A stretch of DNA of 64,000 bases from Paenibacillus radicis (ex Gao et al. 2016) (GTDB lineage: Bacteria; Bacillota; Bacilli; Paenibacillales; Paenibacillaceae): NCBI RefSeq assembly GCF_014641555.1, contig NZ_BMHY01000005.1, positions 188,011 to 252,010 of the forward strand, read 5' to 3'. Positions 28,048-36,833 of the stretch are shown in pieces; the first letter of the stretch is position 1; each line of letters starts with the position of its first letter. A program made the position numbers and the translations under genes. The notes under the pieces are model-generated. The model was not told the DNA's origin and did not search any database. It saw only the letters and a program-made list of their open reading frames with translations.

Positions 28048-28083
28048 AACGTAACGCCAAGGATGGCGTTACGTTTTTTTTTT
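28048..28083 (+). terminator. Strong intrinsic terminator with no plus-strand gene upstream
   Basis: AACGTAACGCC pairs perfectly with GGCGTTACGTT over a 6-base loop and is followed by ten Ts. On the plus strand no credible gene precedes it; on the minus strand it lies just beyond the stop of the 59-residue membrane protein but has only three Ts in that direction. Confidence 0.8.
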
Positions 28084-28094
28084 GGAAAGCAGCT

Positions 28095-28274
28095 TTAGCC
28101 GACGCTGCTCATAATGAAGGTGATAATAGTTACGACTATGGTTGCGAACAGCATCACAATAAAATACCATTTTGTAAATGTTCGAGTGATCGTGTGTCCT
28201 TGCAGCCATGTTGAAACGTAAATGGCGATTGTAAATATAATCATAGCTCCCAAAGCGATTAATGAATTTTCCAT
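28095..28274 (-). CDS. Small membrane protein of 59 residues, two predicted spans
   Basis: An ATG at 28274 opens a frame of 59 codons ending TAA at 28095-28097. The product has two hydrophobic segments, LIALGAMIIFTIAIYVSTWL near residues 5-24 and WYFIVMLFATIVVTIITFIM near 36-55, separated by a short polar loop QGHTITRTFTK. This hydrophobic, loop, hydrophobic pattern is unlikely by chance and is much more protein-like than the overlapping frame on the same strand. Upstream, GGAAAAG lies about 6 bases before the ATG, a weak ribosome binding site. No family is recognised. It is tandem with the giant regulator gene and divergent from another small membrane protein gene. Confidence 0.6.
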   Translation of the reverse strand: MENSLIALGAMIIFTIAIYVSTWLQGHTITRTFTKWYFIVMLFATIVVTIITFIMSSVG

Positions 28275-28480
28275 AAGGTCTTTTCCATTCCTTCCTCTGC
28301 AATATCTTTGACCTCCTATATTAAAGAAACTCCGATCTCTACTCCATACCCCTTTTTACGTATATTTAAAGGCAGTAAGGCGATGCAGCACGCAAAAATA
28401 CCCCAAATGGGTAATAGTTTTTGGCAGATATACGCCTTAATCTTAGCTATTGGAAGCTATTGAGAAGGAGGGGGTTGAGA

Positions 28481-28816
28481 ATGACGGCGGGGCATGATAC
28501 TCCCTTCCAGGGAAGGCGCTTTGCGTTTATTGCGAATATTGTCATACAAAGTCTGTATATGTTGACGATTCCGCTCTGGTATATCGTTTCGATGTTCTCC
28601 GTCATGCTGTTCGACGATCCGAACGCCGAGCGGTTTCCGCCAGTGCTTATTTTCTACTACAGTCTGCAAAGCTACCCTTACGTTACGGTCATCATGATTG
28701 CAGTCTCCTGGCTGTTGTACCGCAAGCGCTATTACCGGAGAGCTGTTCTGATGAATATTGCGCCTGTCGCTATAGTTGTGACTGGCTTACTCCCTATGCT
28801 GATATGGGGGGAATAG
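28481..28816 (+). CDS. Small multi-span membrane protein of unknown function
   Basis: A 111-residue protein starting MTAGHDTPFQGRRF at ATG 28481, with AGGAGGGGG placed ideally upstream. Three membrane segments are visible: FIANIVIQSLYMLTIPLWYI, PYVTVIMIAVSWLLY and NIAPVAIVVTGLLPMLIW; a strongly basic stretch RKRYYRRA lies before the last one. No family signature is recognised. It lies 66 bases upstream of the large SLH-domain protein on the same strand, but a functional link is not evident. Confidence 0.7.
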   Translation: MTAGHDTPFQGRRFAFIANIVIQSLYMLTIPLWYIVSMFSVMLFDDPNAERFPPVLIFYYSLQSYPYVTVIMIAVSWLLYRKRYYRRAVLMNIAPVAIVVTGLLPMLIWGE

Positions 28817-28882
28817 AGCGGTAGGGCAGACATTAGGCAAGCGGGCGCAATAGATGATTTTATTTATGAAAGGAAAAGTGAA

Positions 28883-31800
28883 ATGAGAAAACGAAGCATT
28901 TTTTCTACACTGGCAGCAATGGTGCTGCTTCTCCCGATCGTTGGAGCGTTTGCTGGGCCAATTAGTGGTACTCCGGTTAGCGCCGCTGGTGCCACAAGCT
29001 TTGAAGGACAAATTATGACACACTACGAAACCCATTCCAATGCCGTCTACGTTAGCTGGGCTACACAGTATACGTTCAGCGATGACGGTATCGTGCAGCA
29101 AAGCTCTGCTCCGCCAGCAGAGGCTGATTGGGTAACCCCTTCCAACTTTTATGATCTCGGTTGGGGTCGCAATAGCTGGAATAAAGTATATACGTATAGT
29201 GATTTCGGTCAAATCGCGCAAACGAATGATCCCATGACGATTCCGCCTACCGCCGCGTGGGCAACAATTTCTTCTTTTCAAGTTGAAGCTGCATTATCAA
29301 CTGTCCCGATAGCCGATACGGTCTTTCGTTATTCCTTAAATGGAACCGACGTTTTGACCGCATCGAATGCTCTGGATATTCCGCCTAACGCATTGTGGGC
29401 AGCGCTTGCTTCCTTCGATGACGGCTGGTATGAAACTGAAAATTATACGTTTTCGGACTACACGCTGGAACGAGCGGTCCCATCCGTGCAATCGTTTATT
29501 GTTTCTTCCAATAGCGGCAATTCCGTCTATGCGAAGAGCGGAAACCGAGTGACGGTTGCGCTGCAAACCGATATTCCAGTTGCAGTTCCTGTACTGAAAA
29601 TTGCCGGCGTAGAGCTGCCGGTTTCGGGAAGCGGCACCAGTTGGAGCGCGAATCTTGACTTATCTGGCGCTGTTGCTGATGGAACGCTGCCTGTGTTCGC
29701 TGCCATATATACAGAGGAGGGCGCTCCAGGACCGATTATCACGGACACTACGGATAGTTCAACCGTTAATTTTGATAATACGGCTCCATCTCTTTCTTAT
29801 TCGCTTTCGCCCGGCAGCCCTACCCGTCAGGATGTGACCGTACAGGTTGCGGCTAGCGATGCGGCAAGCGGCGTGGAGCTTACAAAATGGGCGTCTGGCA
29901 CGCAAACGGCAGCTTTTTTTGCAACACAAGGAACTGCGTTTGCGAGCAGCTTTAATGTGAGCGCCAATGGGACATACACGGTATACGCCCGTGATCGAAT
30001 CGGCAACGAAGCTCTGCTTCCGGTAACTGTCTCCAACATTGACCGGGACGCACCAGCTGTTTCGCTTACAGCAAGTACCACTTTACCCACGAACGCTGAT
30101 ATTGAGGTGACAGTAACGATAGTTGATGATTCCGCAATCGGCAGTCAGCTATGGGCCACAGGCTTGCAGGATGCGGCGTATTTCCAAGCTGGCAACGGAA
30201 ATACGTTTACGGATCATTTTCTAGCTAACGTGAACAATCTATATTCCGTCTACGTGGAAGATACGGTGGGCAATTATACGCTGACGACGATAACGGTATC
30301 GAATCTTTTCAAACAAGCGCCTGAGATTACGCTGACCTCTTTCCCTGATGAGCCGACGAACCAAGCCGCCATAATCGGTGTCGAAGTGCAAGTCGCGGGA
30401 GAGGATGAGGGCAATGCGCTCGTTGCACTCCGCTGGTCCAAGGGTGAGCAGGATATGGCCTACTTTGCAGATGGCGGCGGTCAAGATATTATTGCCGATT
30501 ATGAATTTGAAGGCGATGAGAACGGCCGCTACTCGGTGTACGCACGGGATGCAGCCGGCAACGAGACGATATCCTTCATCGATATTTCTTATATTGACCG
30601 CACAGCGCCAACACTGACGCTGACACCCGACGTGACGGTACCGACAAATGACTACGTGACGATAACGGTGGAGGCGGAGGATGCCGACAGCGGACTGCAA
30701 GGTGTTCGCTGGTCTGCAGTAGAGCCGTCTCCGGACATGCCATGGCCGTCCAGCGAGGTTGAGGACGGAGCGTTTACAGCAGAAGCGAACGGGACGTACA
30801 CCGTCATTGCTTTTGACAATGTCGGCAACGAAACGGTTCGGCAGATCAGTGTGACGAACATTATGCGTGATAAGCCGGCGCTGCTGCTAAGTCCCGAGAC
30901 GACGGAGCCGACTGGCAATAAGGTTGCCGTATCGGTAGAGGCGTCTGCCGTAGGTGACGGCAATAGAATTGCTGTGATCCGATGGGCGGCGGGAGAGCTC
31001 CCGGTTGGATTTTTCCGTGAAGGATTAAGTAAAGATATTACGGAAGACAAGCGATTTGATGTGACGGCGAACGGAACGTACACGGTTTACGTTCGTGATA
31101 TTGCTGGCAACGAAGCGATTGAAACGATTGAAATTGACAATATCCGGAGGACGAACACCGCGCTCGCTGCACTTGCCGTATCAAATGCTGGTCAGGAGCT
31201 TTCGATTTCACCGGCTTATAGTCCTGAGCAGTTGCATTATTCGCTGCGCGTCGATAGCAATGTGGAATCGATCACGCTAACAGCCGGGGCGGTTGACGGG
31301 ACCGGTGCAGTTGCTGTAAACGGCAATCCGCTTGCTGCCGGCGTATCAGCTTCGGTAATGCTTAACAGCGGCGTCAATACAATTCATATTGTCGTAACTG
31401 CTGAGCTTGCTTCTGTGCAACGGAACTATACCATTGAAGTAACGCGTGAAAGACCAGCTTCCTCCGGATCTGAGACTGGGACTGGGGCTGGCAGTGGAAC
31501 GGTACAAAATAATGTCTTTGTGGCGAAATTAAACGGCAAACTGGTCGCAGGATTGAATGAAACTAGCAAAAGCAGCCCGGATGGAACCGTCCAATACGAT
31601 TTGAAGCTGAACGATGCGGCGGCAATAGCAGCTCTTGCGGAAGCAAGCGGGAAAAATGTGCTGAGCATTGTGCGCAATGGAGAGTCCGCTTCGCAAATTG
31701 CCGGGGCTGAACTCACGTTGTCGTCAAAGGCGTTGACGCAGCTGAAGGACCGCGGCATTGGGGTTGTTTTCGATATTGGCGAAGCTTCATATGAAATACC

Positions 31801-32806
31801 GGCCGGTGTCTCCGTTCCTGGGGGCGGTGACTTGGTTGTACAGCTGAAGCCACTTCGTCAGCCTGCAGATATAGAGCAGCTTCTTAACGGAGCAGCAGCT
31901 TCCGCTTCTCATAATTTGAAGCTCAAGTCTGTGGGCACTCCAATTGCGTTTGCATCGAACGCAGCAGAAACCAAGGGGACTGATACCGGCAATGTACTGC
32001 TTCTTTCTTTGCCGAAAGGACTAGATGCCGCAGCGCTGCACAAGCTTGCCGTCTACTTGGAAAACGGAGGTGACTCGAAGTCGATTTTGCCGGGCACGCT
32101 CCGTTATGATGCGCAAGGTAGTGCGATAGGCATTGCGTTCGCCGCCGGTAATGCAGGCCGTGCTGCAGTAGTTCAAGCTGAGCCTGTGACTGTTGCGTAT
32201 GAACGTTATATTAACGGCTACGCCGATGGCAGCTTTGCCCCTGCACGTGCAGTAACGCGTGCAGAGCTCGCCGCTCTATTGATGAAGCTGTCTCCGTCAG
32301 AAGGGACTAATTCTGCCGGCGGCAATCATGCTGTAGTATTCAGCGATGTGCCGGCTTCTCACTGGGCGGCAGAAGCTATCACTTATGCGGCAGCTGCCGG
32401 CTGGATGAACGGCAGTCCGGACGGGCTGTTCCATCCGGGTGAACAGCTGACACGCGCAGAGCTGGCTGCTGTCCTTGTACGGTGGCGTGAAGTGCAAGCA
32501 ACCGGGCGTGCCAGCTTCTCAGACGCAGCGTCCCACTGGGCTTCTGCTGAGATTGCCGCCGCCGAGCGGGAGGGTTGGGTAACTGGTTATGAAGACGGCA
32601 GTTTCCGTCCCGGCCGGAGCGTAACGCGCGCCGAAGCTGTAACGGTACTGAACCGCGTATTAGGCCGACCGCAGCTTGCGGAGGGAGGACCTGCTTGGTC
32701 TGACGTACCGGCTTCCCATTGGGCAGCTGGTGCTATCCGCTCTGCTTCGCAATCTTTCGAGGCGCAATATTATCTGAGCGGCGAGGTTGAGCCAATCGTC
32801 AAATAA
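28883..32806 (+). CDS. Large S-layer-homology (SLH) cell-surface protein with Ig-like repeats
   Basis: A 1307-residue exported protein. The signal peptide is MRKRSIFSTLAAMVLLLPIV followed by a cleavage region near VSAA. From about residue 300 to 752 there are five Ig-like repeats of about 90 residues, each starting near AP-x-L-x-L-x(n)-PTN and ending NGTYTVYARD..GNE. Residues 755-856 match the cadherin-like beta-sandwich domain type (LAALAVSNAGQELSISP ... NYTIEVTRE). A region of about 240 residues without recognised motifs follows. Three C-terminal SLH repeats start near 1108, 1152 and 1211 (INGYADGSFAP, MNGSPDGLFHPG, VTGYEDGSFRPG, each with TRAE). SLH domains bind pyruvylated wall polymer, so the protein is displayed on the surface, probably as an adhesin or structural component. 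The ATG follows AAAGGAAAAG. Confidence 0.9.
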   Translation: MRKRSIFSTLAAMVLLLPIVGAFAGPISGTPVSAAGATSFEGQIMTHYETHSNAVYVSWATQYTFSDDGIVQQSSAPPAEADWVTPSNFYDLGWGRNSWNKVYTYSDFGQIAQTNDPMTIPPTAAWATISSFQVEAALSTVPIADTVFRYSLNGTDVLTASNALDIPPNALWAALASFDDGWYETENYTFSDYTLERAVPSVQSFIVSSNSGNSVYAKSGNRVTVALQTDIPVAVPVLKIAGVELPVSGSGTSWSANLDLSGAVADGTLPVFAAIYTEEGAPGPIITDTTDSSTVNFDNTAPSLSYSLSPGSPTRQDVTVQVAASDAASGVELTKWASGTQTAAFFATQGTAFASSFNVSANGTYTVYARDRIGNEALLPVTVSNIDRDAPAVSLTASTTLPTNADIEVTVTIVDDSAIGSQLWATGLQDAAYFQAGNGNTFTDHFLANVNNLYSVYVEDTVGNYTLTTITVSNLFKQAPEITLTSFPDEPTNQAAIIGVEVQVAGEDEGNALVALRWSKGEQDMAYFADGGGQDIIADYEFEGDENGRYSVYARDAAGNETISFIDISYIDRTAPTLTLTPDVTVPTNDYVTITVEAEDADSGLQGVRWSAVEPSPDMPWPSSEVEDGAFTAEANGTYTVIAFDNVGNETVRQISVTNIMRDKPALLLSPETTEPTGNKVAVSVEASAVGDGNRIAVIRWAAGELPVGFFREGLSKDITEDKRFDVTANGTYTVYVRDIAGNEAIETIEIDNIRRTNTALAALAVSNAGQELSISPAYSPEQLHYSLRVDSNVESITLTAGAVDGTGAVAVNGNPLAAGVSASVMLNSGVNTIHIVVTAELASVQRNYTIEVTRERPASSGSETGTGAGSGTVQNNVFVAKLNGKLVAGLNETSKSSPDGTVQYDLKLNDAAAIAALAEASGKNVLSIVRNGESASQIAGAELTLSSKALTQLKDRGIGVVFDIGEASYEIPAGVSVPGGGDLVVQLKPLRQPADIEQLLNGAAASASHNLKLKSVGTPIAFASNAAETKGTDTGNVLLLSLPKGLDAAALHKLAVYLENGGDSKSILPGTLRYDAQGSAIGIAFAAGNAGRAAVVQAEPVTVAYERYINGYADGSFAPARAVTRAELAALLMKLSPSEGTNSAGGNHAVVFSDVPASHWAAEAITYAAAAGWMNGSPDGLFHPGEQLTRAELAAVLVRWREVQATGRASFSDAASHWASAEIAAAEREGWVTGYEDGSFRPGRSVTRAEAVTVLNRVLGRPQLAEGGPAWSDVPASHWAAGAIRSASQSFEAQYYLSGEVEPIVK

Positions 32807-32832
32807 GGGTGGCCGTTAAGCCGCTATATTGG

Positions 32833-32861
32833 AAAAAGGAGCCGGTGATCGGCTCCTTTTT
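32833..32861 (+). terminator. Intrinsic terminator after the large SLH protein
   Basis: AAAAAGGAGCCG pairs perfectly with CGGCTCCTTTTT over a 5-base loop. Confidence 0.85.
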
Positions 32862-33181
32862 CTTGCGGATATTGTCACATCCGTCCACGCAACTATCTCA
32901 ACCACCTGGTAACTCAACTTTTTTTCGTAGTTAACTACCCTTATTTCTTTCATTTTGGCTGGTTGGAGCGATTTTGGGGCGTTTTGCCCCCAATACGTGC
33001 AGTTTTTTCTCAATGCGGAAATGGATTTCCGCTGTTGTGAAGAAACAGCCTTAAAGTTGCTTTTTCAACGAATACGGCGAGGGGATAGAGAAATGTTCGA
33101 CGTAATAGCGAAGTTTCTTACCAATCGCCAAAGGCCCGCGTATGGTTATCTACTCACTAACTTTCCGCGTCCCCCAAAAGC
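32862..33181. other. Gene-poor interval with a short perfect palindrome
   Basis: About 320 bases between two terminators. An 88-codon frame (32955-33221) exists, but it has no ribosome binding site, lacks recognisable domains and runs through the next terminator, so I do not call it. GCGGAAAT-GG-ATTTCCGC at 33015-33032 is a perfect palindrome. The interval may be a decayed gene or a genomic repeat element; copies elsewhere in the genome would tell. Confidence 0.4.
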
Positions 33182-33205
33182 AAAAAGCCCCTTTCGAAAA
33201 GGGGC
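33182..33205 (-). terminator. Intrinsic terminator of the minus-strand MacB-like ABC operon
   Basis: GCCCCTTT pairs with AAAGGGGC over a 3-base loop. Read on the minus strand it is followed by TTTTTG and lies 57 bases after the ATPase stop. Confidence 0.8.
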
Positions 33206-33261
33206 CTTAATTAGGCATTAGCAGGTATCCTAGGCCGAAGCACAACCGATAACGATTACAG

Positions 33262-33939
33262 TCACGCTTCCACCAAAGCTCCATTTTTCAAATACAATAC
33301 ACGATCACATAGCGGCAGGACCCGCTCGTCGTGGGTAACCATGACAGCGGCTTTGCCTTCCGCTTTAACCTCCTCGGCGATCATCCGGACGACGTCCTGT
33401 CCGCGTTCCGCATCAAGGCTAGCCGTAGGCTCATCCGCGAATAAAATCGAAGGGCTGTTCATCCACGCCCGCGCAATGGCTACACGCTGTTTTTCACCGC
33501 CGGATAATTTGTCCGGATAGTAGTTTTGCCGATGCTTGAGCCCCATGCGCTCAAGTAATGAGGCTGCACGTTTAGAAGCTTTACCGGAATCCATTCCCGC
33601 CAACTGGGCAACGAACAGCAGCTGTTCTTCGACTTTCAAATAAGGAATCAAGTTTGCGCTTTGAAAAATAAATCCAATCCGCTTAAGTCGAAGCTCCGCA
33701 AGCTCCTGGCCTCCCATCCCCGCTAAAGATACGCCATCGATGGTGACCTCCCCGCTAGTGGGGGTAAGCAAAGCGCCGGCAATGGAGAGAAACGTACTCT
33801 TGCCCGAGCCAGATGGCCCCATTACAGCTACAAGCTCACCTGCGCCAACTTGAAGGGACAGCTTATTCAGCACCGTTATTTCAGAGTCGCCGTCGTGAAA
33901 CGTACGCGTTACTTCATCTATTTTTAGCAATGGCTTCAT
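33262..33939 (-). CDS. ABC transporter ATP-binding protein, MacB/LolD type
   Basis: About 225 residues with Walker A GPSGSGKS at 41-48, the signature LSGGEKQRVAIARAW, Walker B SILFADEPTASLD and the H-loop MVTHDERV. I start at ATG 33939 (MKPLLKIDEV), which has GGGAGGA upstream and overlaps the permease stop (ATGA). Longer in-frame extensions lie inside the permease gene and look non-coding. It drives the FtsX-like permease of the same operon. MacB/LolD-type pairs act mechanically on lipoproteins, peptides or wall enzymes; the cargo is not evident. Confidence 0.92.
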   Translation of the reverse strand: MKPLLKIDEVTRTFHDGDSEITVLNKLSLQVGAGELVAVMGPSGSGKSTFLSIAGALLTPTSGEVTIDGVSLAGMGGQELAELRLKRIGFIFQSANLIPYLKVEEQLLFVAQLAGMDSGKASKRAASLLERMGLKHRQNYYPDKLSGGEKQRVAIARAWMNSPSILFADEPTASLDAERGQDVVRMIAEEVKAEGKAAVMVTHDERVLPLCDRVLYLKNGALVEA

Positions 33940-35054
33940 GCTGCAGTCCTCCCTATTGCATCTAATGCATCGGTCCGAGAAACCTTGTATACGGAAAGCA
34001 ATGATCCAAGAACAGCCGTCACGATGAACAGCGAGCAAGAAAGCAGTACGGTCGACGAATCCAGCTGGAATGGCATGGAAGCTGGCAGCACCGCATACAC
34101 GATGCGAATAAGTCCAAGACTAACCGCTAAGCTGCCAATCGAGAGAAGCAATACTTGACCGACGACATTACGCGCCAGATAGCCTGTTTTTGCCCCAATC
34201 GCTTTCAGAATGCCGAATTGGCTCATCTTCTGTATCGTGATGACGAAGAAGAAGACGGCAAGCACCATGGCGGATATGACATACAGAAAAGCAATCATCA
34301 TCAGAAGCGAGCCTTGCTCTTCCTTATAGCCCGGGACGGCGGATACAGTATCCGACTTGGAAATGATATCGGTGTCCGCCAGTTCAGCACGCAGCTGCGC
34401 CAGCTGCTCTCCGGTTGCTTTTAAGGCGATCGCATTATACGATTTGTCCGAGGCGTTCTGCCCCTTCACAGGGGTAAAGGACTGCAGCTGCAGCCAATCC
34501 TTTTCATTCATAAATATGCTTGGCGTATGGCTGTAAGATTCGTTGGCGACGAATCCGCTCACCGTCCAGCTCGCTCCGGTCATTTGATCCACGAGAACGC
34601 TGCCGACTTTAATGCCAGCCTCTTTAAGCTTGCGGTCCACGAGCACTTGGCCTTGTGTATCATTCGTTATGGTTTGCCCTTCGATTACTTTCGGGGCAAG
34701 CCAGCTTGCCATATCAATCGCGAACAATGTCACGTCGGATTTGAGGCTGAGGCCCTGTTCCGTCACCGTGGCCATACGGAGATTTATCGGAGTTGCGTTG
34801 TCATCGCCTGCGACCTGCTGCGCAGCAGTCAATGTATCCTCTGTTAACTGTGATCGCCCAAAACGATGATCCGAATCCTTTTGCAGTATGAAATGGCTTG
34901 CGGCCATATTTTTGATTGATGAGGCATTGGCATAAGCCAGTCCTTTGGCCAAGCCGGTTACGAATAAGACCAGAAAAGAAATGAGCAGCATGATCAGTAT
35001 GATCATTACATATCGGGTTTTGGCAAATCTTATTTCCCTCAGTGCCAGATACAT
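33936..35054 (-). CDS. ABC transporter permease, FtsX/MacB family
   Basis: About 372 residues starting MYLALREIRFAKTRYVMIIL at ATG 35054, preceded by GGGAGGG. One span lies near the N-terminus, an extracellular domain of about 200 residues follows (residues 45-240), and three C-terminal spans include LLMMIAFLYVISAMVLAVFF, then FGILKAIGAKTGYL, the conserved cytoplasmic loop of FtsX-like permeases. Coupled by ATGA overlap to its ATPase gene. It is divergent from an ECF sigma factor gene 144 bases away; coregulation is possible but no shared operator was seen. Confidence 0.9.
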   Translation of the reverse strand: MYLALREIRFAKTRYVMIILIMLLISFLVLFVTGLAKGLAYANASSIKNMAASHFILQKDSDHRFGRSQLTEDTLTAAQQVAGDDNATPINLRMATVTEQGLSLKSDVTLFAIDMASWLAPKVIEGQTITNDTQGQVLVDRKLKEAGIKVGSVLVDQMTGASWTVSGFVANESYSHTPSIFMNEKDWLQLQSFTPVKGQNASDKSYNAIALKATGEQLAQLRAELADTDIISKSDTVSAVPGYKEEQGSLLMMIAFLYVISAMVLAVFFFVITIQKMSQFGILKAIGAKTGYLARNVVGQVLLLSIGSLAVSLGLIRIVYAVLPASMPFQLDSSTVLLSCSLFIVTAVLGSLLSVYKVSRTDALDAIGRTAA

Positions 35055-35198
35055 CTTAATCCCTCCCTTGTTTCTATATCTAATAGTAGGAATCAAAAAT
35101 GAACGGTTGATGAATAACAAATTACAAATGCGCTGAATTGAACCTTTTTCAGCAAACGAGCCAATAGCTCATGTAACACCTGAATGGAGGCCGGTCCT

Positions 35199-35777
35199 AT
35201 GAAGGATATCGATTGGAGTCCATGGCTTATCCGGATGAGCCAGGGCGATGAGGAGGCTTTTCGGACGGTTTACGAAGCGACGCGCAATCATGCCTATGGG
35301 CTGATCTATTATCTCTCTCCACGTAAGCAAGACGCAGGAGACATCATGAGCGAAGTATACATCGAGTTGCTGAGAAGCGCGGACAAGTACCGGCCGGAGC
35401 AGCCTTTTACAGCGTGGTTTAATGGTTTAATCGTAAGACAAGTGAGGAATTGGAAAAGAAAAGGCTGGAGGCTATTCCGAATTGAGGAGAAGCTGCGCGG
35501 GTCGAAAGCTGAATCGCTCGACTTGGAGTCGGAGGCCCGGCTGTCTGCGGTTGGCGACCGCATGGAGCTGCTGCCGCTTCTAAGAACGCTTCCTTACAAA
35601 GCGAAGGAGATCGTCGTTCTTCGGTATTATCAAGATTGTTCGCTTGAAGAGATTGCGGGCATACTGAACATCCCGCTAGGTACGGTCAAATCGAGACATC
35701 ATCATGCTCTGAAGCAATTACGCCGCCGATACGAGGAGAAGCACGGCGGAAAGGAGAGGAATGGCTATGTCTATTGA
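35199..35777 (+). CDS. ECF-type RNA polymerase sigma factor
   Basis: About 192 residues. Region 2 is seen as YGLIYYLSPRKQDAGDIMSE with the conserved -10 recognition segment, and region 4 as LPYKAKEIVVLRYYQDCSLE followed by IAGILNIPLGTVKSRHHHAL, the helix-turn-helix that reads -35 elements. I choose ATG 35199 because GGAGG sits 8 bases upstream; ATG 35184 would place the ribosome binding site inside the gene. The next gene overlaps its 3' end and encodes a membrane-anchored protein that is very likely its anti-sigma factor. Confidence 0.92.
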   Translation: MKDIDWSPWLIRMSQGDEEAFRTVYEATRNHAYGLIYYLSPRKQDAGDIMSEVYIELLRSADKYRPEQPFTAWFNGLIVRQVRNWKRKGWRLFRIEEKLRGSKAESLDLESEARLSAVGDRMELLPLLRTLPYKAKEIVVLRYYQDCSLEEIAGILNIPLGTVKSRHHHALKQLRRRYEEKHGGKERNGYVY

Positions 35778-36753
35778 ACGGCAATTGGCCGAAGCATTCA
35801 AGCGCAACGAATCCGCAATCGAATGTCCTCCTTCGCTGGATGCCCGAATCATGGCGGAATACAGACGGCTGAGGATGGATAAAAGGGGAGATTCGTTCAT
35901 GAAGAGAAAATGGAGTCTGCCGAAAGTGGCCATTATCGTTGTAGTGGTTGCGGTCCTAAGCGGATTCGCCTACGCCGGCAACAAATTTCTGTTCTCGGAT
36001 TCGAAAGGCCGTTATGCGATTCACATGCAAACGAACGAAGCGTTTCGTCTCAATCAGGAAACGCTAGAGAAGGTAAGAGCTTCGCTTCAGGAGGTTCAAG
36101 CGGAGCTCGCACCAGGGGAAACGGCAGTCGTCTATCTGCCCGAACTGGCCGCAAAGTTTAACGGGGAACTGCCGCCGCTGGGTGTGACAAATCCGGCATA
36201 TATGACGGATATACAGCAGTGGAAGCAAGTATTGGAGAAGAGCAGCATAGCAGAACCGCTGCCCGATTCCTTGCTCGGAGGAACGTATCCATTCCAGGCA
36301 GGAACCTTGAATAGTCCCTTTCATTTCATGATGGGGCTAGATGCGATCGAGCTGCAGGACGAGATGAAAACGGAGAACAAGAAGGGAGAAGACAACCGGC
36401 CGCTATGGCGTTTAACGGCTCCTCCTGTTGATATTCCGCAATCTTACTACACCTCCGTCTATCGTAATGCAAACGGCGAAGCGATCTATATCAGCTGGGG
36501 AGTTTTAAAGGGCTCTTCTATAAAGCTTGAAGGAATCAGTTCGCCTGATACGGAATATGTTCAGCTTGATTTGAACGGGCAGAAAGCGCATTATACGAAA
36601 AACGACCAATCTTTGTACGGGGACAGCAACGTATTTCAAGGCATTATGTGGATTGAAGAGGAAGAAGACCAAACAATCGTCTATCATGTAGAGTCCGATT
36701 CCGCCAGCATGACGAAGGAACGGTTAATCGAGGCTGCCACAAGTCTGCAATAA
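35767..36753 (+). CDS. Membrane-anchored probable anti-sigma factor
   Basis: About 328 residues. A cytoplasmic N-terminal segment of about 50 residues (ERQLAEAFKRNESAIECPPS) is followed by a single span near 53-72 (VAIIVVVVAVLSGFAYA) and a large extracellular domain without recognised motifs. This layout, plus the overlap with the ECF sigma gene, marks it as the anti-sigma partner. No zinc-binding HxxxCxxC motif is seen, so it is not a classical ZAS protein. ATG 35767 is 10 bases from AAGGAG; ATG 35761 is closer and also possible. A shared terminator follows. Confidence 0.75.
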   Translation: MSIERQLAEAFKRNESAIECPPSLDARIMAEYRRLRMDKRGDSFMKRKWSLPKVAIIVVVVAVLSGFAYAGNKFLFSDSKGRYAIHMQTNEAFRLNQETLEKVRASLQEVQAELAPGETAVVYLPELAAKFNGELPPLGVTNPAYMTDIQQWKQVLEKSSIAEPLPDSLLGGTYPFQAGTLNSPFHFMMGLDAIELQDEMKTENKKGEDNRPLWRLTAPPVDIPQSYYTSVYRNANGEAIYISWGVLKGSSIKLEGISSPDTEYVQLDLNGQKAHYTKNDQSLYGDSNVFQGIMWIEEEEDQTIVYHVESDSASMTKERLIEAATSLQ

Positions 36754-36769
36754 ATGTTGATTGTTCTAA

Positions 36770-36813
36770 AAAGGATCTCAAATTCCTCTGAAACGAGGGG
36801 TTTGAGATCCTTT
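36770..36813. terminator. Bidirectional terminator between the anti-sigma gene and the Bce-type permease gene
   Basis: AAAGGATCTCAAA pairs perfectly with TTTGAGATCCTTT, with an inner CCTC/GAGG. On the minus strand it is followed by TTTTTAG; on the plus strand by TTTCG. It separates convergent operons. Confidence 0.85.
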
Positions 36814-36833
36814 CGCATATCGTTGTCGTAATT

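Noticed and set aside
27995..28095. Short peptide reading frames ahead of the plus-strand terminator
   Set aside because: Frames of 17 and 26 codons either lack proper spacing to the GGAGG or run through the terminator hairpin, so a coding role is not supported.
32955..33221. 88-codon open frame as a gene
   Set aside because: No ribosome binding site, no recognisable domain, and it runs through the minus-strand terminator hairpin.
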